Shown here one piece after another: positions 4,739-6,718 of a stretch of 6,718 nucleotides of DNA (within the stretch, counting starts at the first letter, position 1; each line of letters starts with the position of its first letter). Location: positions 1 to 6,718 of the forward strand of contig CAJMMH010000154.1 in NCBI GenBank assembly GCA_905214365.1. Direction: 5' to 3'. Position numbers and translations under genes: made by a program. The notes beneath the pieces were generated by a model, which saw only the letters and a program-made list of their open reading frames with translations, ran no database searches and had not been told where the DNA came from. Source of the stretch: an uncultured bacterium. GTDB taxonomy: Bacteria > Bacillota > Clostridia > Lachnospirales > Lachnospiraceae.

Positions 4739-6636
4739 TGACAGGAAAACACGGGAATACGGTGCTGAGTCTGGATAAAACACGGCTTTTGCTGGAGATC
4801 CGGCATGGAAGTACCATATGGAGACAGGATCCGTCCGCGCGGGCAGCAATCCGTACAGAAAATGGCACGGTGTTCTTTTCAGAAGCGGCGGTAATCCGTC
4901 ATCAGGAAAAGACGACAGGAATCGGGACTGGTATTCTGAGTCATTATGAGCAGTTTCCGGCGCAGAGCGGTCTGGAAAAGCTAGTGTTTGAAACCTGGGT
5001 CTGGATTGAGTTTGCAGGCGGAGATATTCATTATGAATGGATTCCGCTTGCGGAGCCGGAGGGTGTGATTACGGCAGTGCTGTGGCCGGAGCCGATGGAC
5101 TTTCACCGGGCAGACAGCCGCTGGTACACGCTGCTGAATATTGAGCAGGGACTGATGATTCCGAACGGATGGGAGACAGAGCTGTCGGAGATTCCGTTCG
5201 GCGGACGGATGTGTACGGCCGGTTCCTATATGCCGTGGTATGGCCAGGTAAAGGAAACGGCAGGGTATCTGATGATCTGTGAGCAGCCGGAGGACGCCGG
5301 GTATCTGGCAGAGCATCCGGCAGGGGCAGATTTTACATCGGTACGGATGGCGCTGTATCCATCGCTTGACGCGATGCGGTATCGCCGGACGATACTCTGT
5401 CATCTGGAGGAAAACTGCGATTACAATACCCTGTGCAAGTATTACAGAAGCTATGTTAAAGAGCAGGGAACCTTCCGCACGCTGCGGGAAAAGGCGCTTC
5501 GCGCGCCGGTGGATTCGTTGGTTGGCTGTCTGTTTGTACACGCCGGAATCAAGACGCAGGTGCAGCCGGATTCCCGGTTCTTCGATCCGCAAAATCCGGA
5601 TAAAAATAACCATCTGACGCCGTTTTCCGTGCGGACTGCGCAAATCCGGCATCTGGCAGAGGTGCTTGGGATTAAAAAGCTGTATCTGCATCTGGACGGA
5701 TGGGGCGATCCGGGATATGATAACCGGCATCCGGACTATCTGCCTGCCTGCGTGGAAGCTGGAGGCTGGGAAGGAATGAAGGAGCTGTGCGACACCCTGC
5801 ACAGATACGGCTATCTGTTTGGCATCCATGACCAGTACCGGGATTATTATTTTGCCGCTGAGACGTATGATGAGGGATCAGCAGTGCATCTGGCGGACGG
5901 GACGATTCCGACGCATGCGAACTGGGCGGGGGGTCCGCAGACCTATTTATGCGCGTCCCAGGCTCCGTACTATGTGAAGCGGAATTTCACGGAGCTTGCC
6001 GCAAACGGGATTGATCTGGACTGCGCGTATCTGGATGTATTTACCTGCAATGAGCCGGATGAATGTTCCGAGCCGCATCACCGGATGACAAGAAAAGAAT
6101 GCCTGGAGTACCGGAGCCGCTGCTTTGCGTGGCTGCTCTCAAAAGGGATTCTGTCCAGCTCGGAGGAGGTGACAGACTGGTCGGTTCCGGAATTAGTGTT
6201 CTGCCACTACGCGCCGTATGATTTTATGATGCGCAGGCCGGACGCACCGAAGCAGGGCATCCCGATTCCGCTGTTTAATCTGGTATACCACGATTGCGTA
6301 ATCATTCCATGGATGATGGAGAAGCATGAGACGGAAGATTACATGCTCTACGCGCTGCTGAACGGCGGAGCACCGTACTTCATCCGGAACGGCGCATATG
6401 AGGGGACGGACGGCTCATTTGAAGGCGGTCAGGGCTTCACGGAAAAAGAGCAGAAGGAACGCTGTGAAACAGTAGCACGGCTGCATGAAGCAGTTGCGTG
6501 CTGCGAGATGGTATCGCATGAGCTGATTGATGGGGACAAAGACCGGCAGAGAAGCATCTTTTCCGATGGAACGGAAGTTACTGTTGATTTCCGGCAGGGA
6601 ACCTGGAACATTCAAAAGAGCAATGCTGAATGCTGA
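4735..6636 (+). CDS. DUF5696-like protein, putative cytoplasmic TIM-barrel glycoside hydrolase
   Basis: 633 residues. No signal peptide or membrane segment is visible, so it probably acts in the cytoplasm. Residues 1 to about 240 look like an all-beta N-terminal domain (LEIRHGSTIWR, ETWVWIEFAGGDIHYEW). From about 255 a barrel-like region follows with carbohydrate-enzyme marks: LYLHLDGWGDPGYDN (from 316), GYLFGIHDQYRDYY (to 372), CAYLDVFTCNEPDEC (430-444) and SSSEEVTDW (474-482). A short beta-rich tail (SIFSDGTEVTVDF, 607-619) ends it. By analogy with GH101-like retaining enzymes, Asp434 is a candidate nucleophile and Glu477 or Glu478 a candidate acid/base; this is inference. The DUF5696 label is from memory of similar clostridial proteins. 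The frame is open back to 4390, but the ATG at 4735 is preferred: it overlaps the phosphatase stop (ATGA) and AAGGAAAG lies about 10 bases upstream. An ATG at 4738 is also possible. The substrate is unknown. Confidence 0.75.
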   Translation: MMTGKHGNTVLSLDKTRLLLEIRHGSTIWRQDPSARAAIRTENGTVFFSEAAVIRHQEKTTGIGTGILSHYEQFPAQSGLEKLVFETWVWIEFAGGDIHYEWIPLAEPEGVITAVLWPEPMDFHRADSRWYTLLNIEQGLMIPNGWETELSEIPFGGRMCTAGSYMPWYGQVKETAGYLMICEQPEDAGYLAEHPAGADFTSVRMALYPSLDAMRYRRTILCHLEENCDYNTLCKYYRSYVKEQGTFRTLREKALRAPVDSLVGCLFVHAGIKTQVQPDSRFFDPQNPDKNNHLTPFSVRTAQIRHLAEVLGIKKLYLHLDGWGDPGYDNRHPDYLPACVEAGGWEGMKELCDTLHRYGYLFGIHDQYRDYYFAAETYDEGSAVHLADGTIPTHANWAGGPQTYLCASQAPYYVKRNFTELAANGIDLDCAYLDVFTCNEPDECSEPHHRMTRKECLEYRSRCFAWLLSKGILSSSEEVTDWSVPELVFCHYAPYDFMMRRPDAPKQGIPIPLFNLVYHDCVIIPWMMEKHETEDYMLYALLNGGAPYFIRNGAYEGTDGSFEGGQGFTEKEQKERCETVARLHEAVACCEMVSHELIDGDKDRQRSIFSDGTEVTVDFRQGTWNIQKSNAEC

Positions 6637-6648
6637 AATCAGATGTTG

Positions 6649-6709
6649 GAAAATCCTGCGGCGGCGCCTGAAACGGTCGGGAAAGGGGTATGGAAATCTG
6701 CGGATTTTC
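6649..6709 (+). other. Weak inverted repeat downstream of the last gene
   Basis: GAAAATCC (6649-6656) and GGATTTTC (6702-6709) are perfect complements separated by 45 bases. A smaller fold, GAAATC with GATTTTC around TGCG (about 6693-6709), competes with it. Either could take part in ending the phosphatase/DUF5696 transcript, but there is no trailing T-run. Nothing else is recognised in 6637-6718. Confidence 0.25.
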
Positions 6710-6718
6710 AAGGTTAGC

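Noticed and set aside
4981..5829. 282-codon - strand frame opposite the DUF5696-like gene
   Set aside because: It is fully within a well-supported gene, with Arg/Gln/Leu-rich shadow composition and no domain.
6643..6717. 24-codon frame starting MLENPAAAPE at the right end
   Set aside because: No ribosome site and no recognisable similarity; it lies within the inverted repeat region.

Overview
The window looks like ordinary chromosomal DNA from an obligately anaerobic, mid-GC Firmicute, most likely a Lachnospiraceae-type gut clostridium. This is inferred from the flavoprotein–short-rubredoxin fusion, the style of the MATE and NCS2 transporters, the GGAGG-type ribosome sites and a large DUF5696-like protein. 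No marker gene fixes the genus. All recognisable genes are on the + strand.

Left part (1-2281): a high-molecular-weight rubredoxin (flavin-reductase-like domain plus rubredoxin), then a decayed carboxymuconolactone decarboxylase (CMD)-family gene squeezed into about 200 bp, then a MATE efflux transporter. The broken gene keeps a perfect Shine-Dalgarno and a GTG start overlapping the end of the rubredoxin gene. This suggests an old redox operon whose second gene was lost by internal deletion and frameshift.

Middle (2282-3880): a short palindrome flanked by 8-bp direct repeats lies immediately after the MATE stop codon. It is followed by a good promoter with a small palindrome next to it, a leader hairpin, and an AzgA/PbuG-type NCS2 purine permease. 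No purine riboswitch is visible in the leader.

Gap 3881-4192: no intact gene. It holds a foldable stretch right after the permease, a strong hairpin (10-bp perfect outer stem plus 5-bp inner stem), and what looks like the first 20 or so codons of a GNAT acetyltransferase, cut off and running into the next gene.

Right part (4193-6636): a PAP2 phosphatase with all three catalytic motifs, overlapping by ATGA a 633-residue cytoplasmic DUF5696-like protein, probably a TIM-barrel glycoside hydrolase. The last 82 bases contain only a weak inverted repeat.

No mobile gene, CRISPR array, tRNA or rRNA was seen. The most notable items are the two gene remnants, the palindrome with flanking repeats, and the uncharacterised glycosidase-like protein coupled to a membrane lipid phosphatase.
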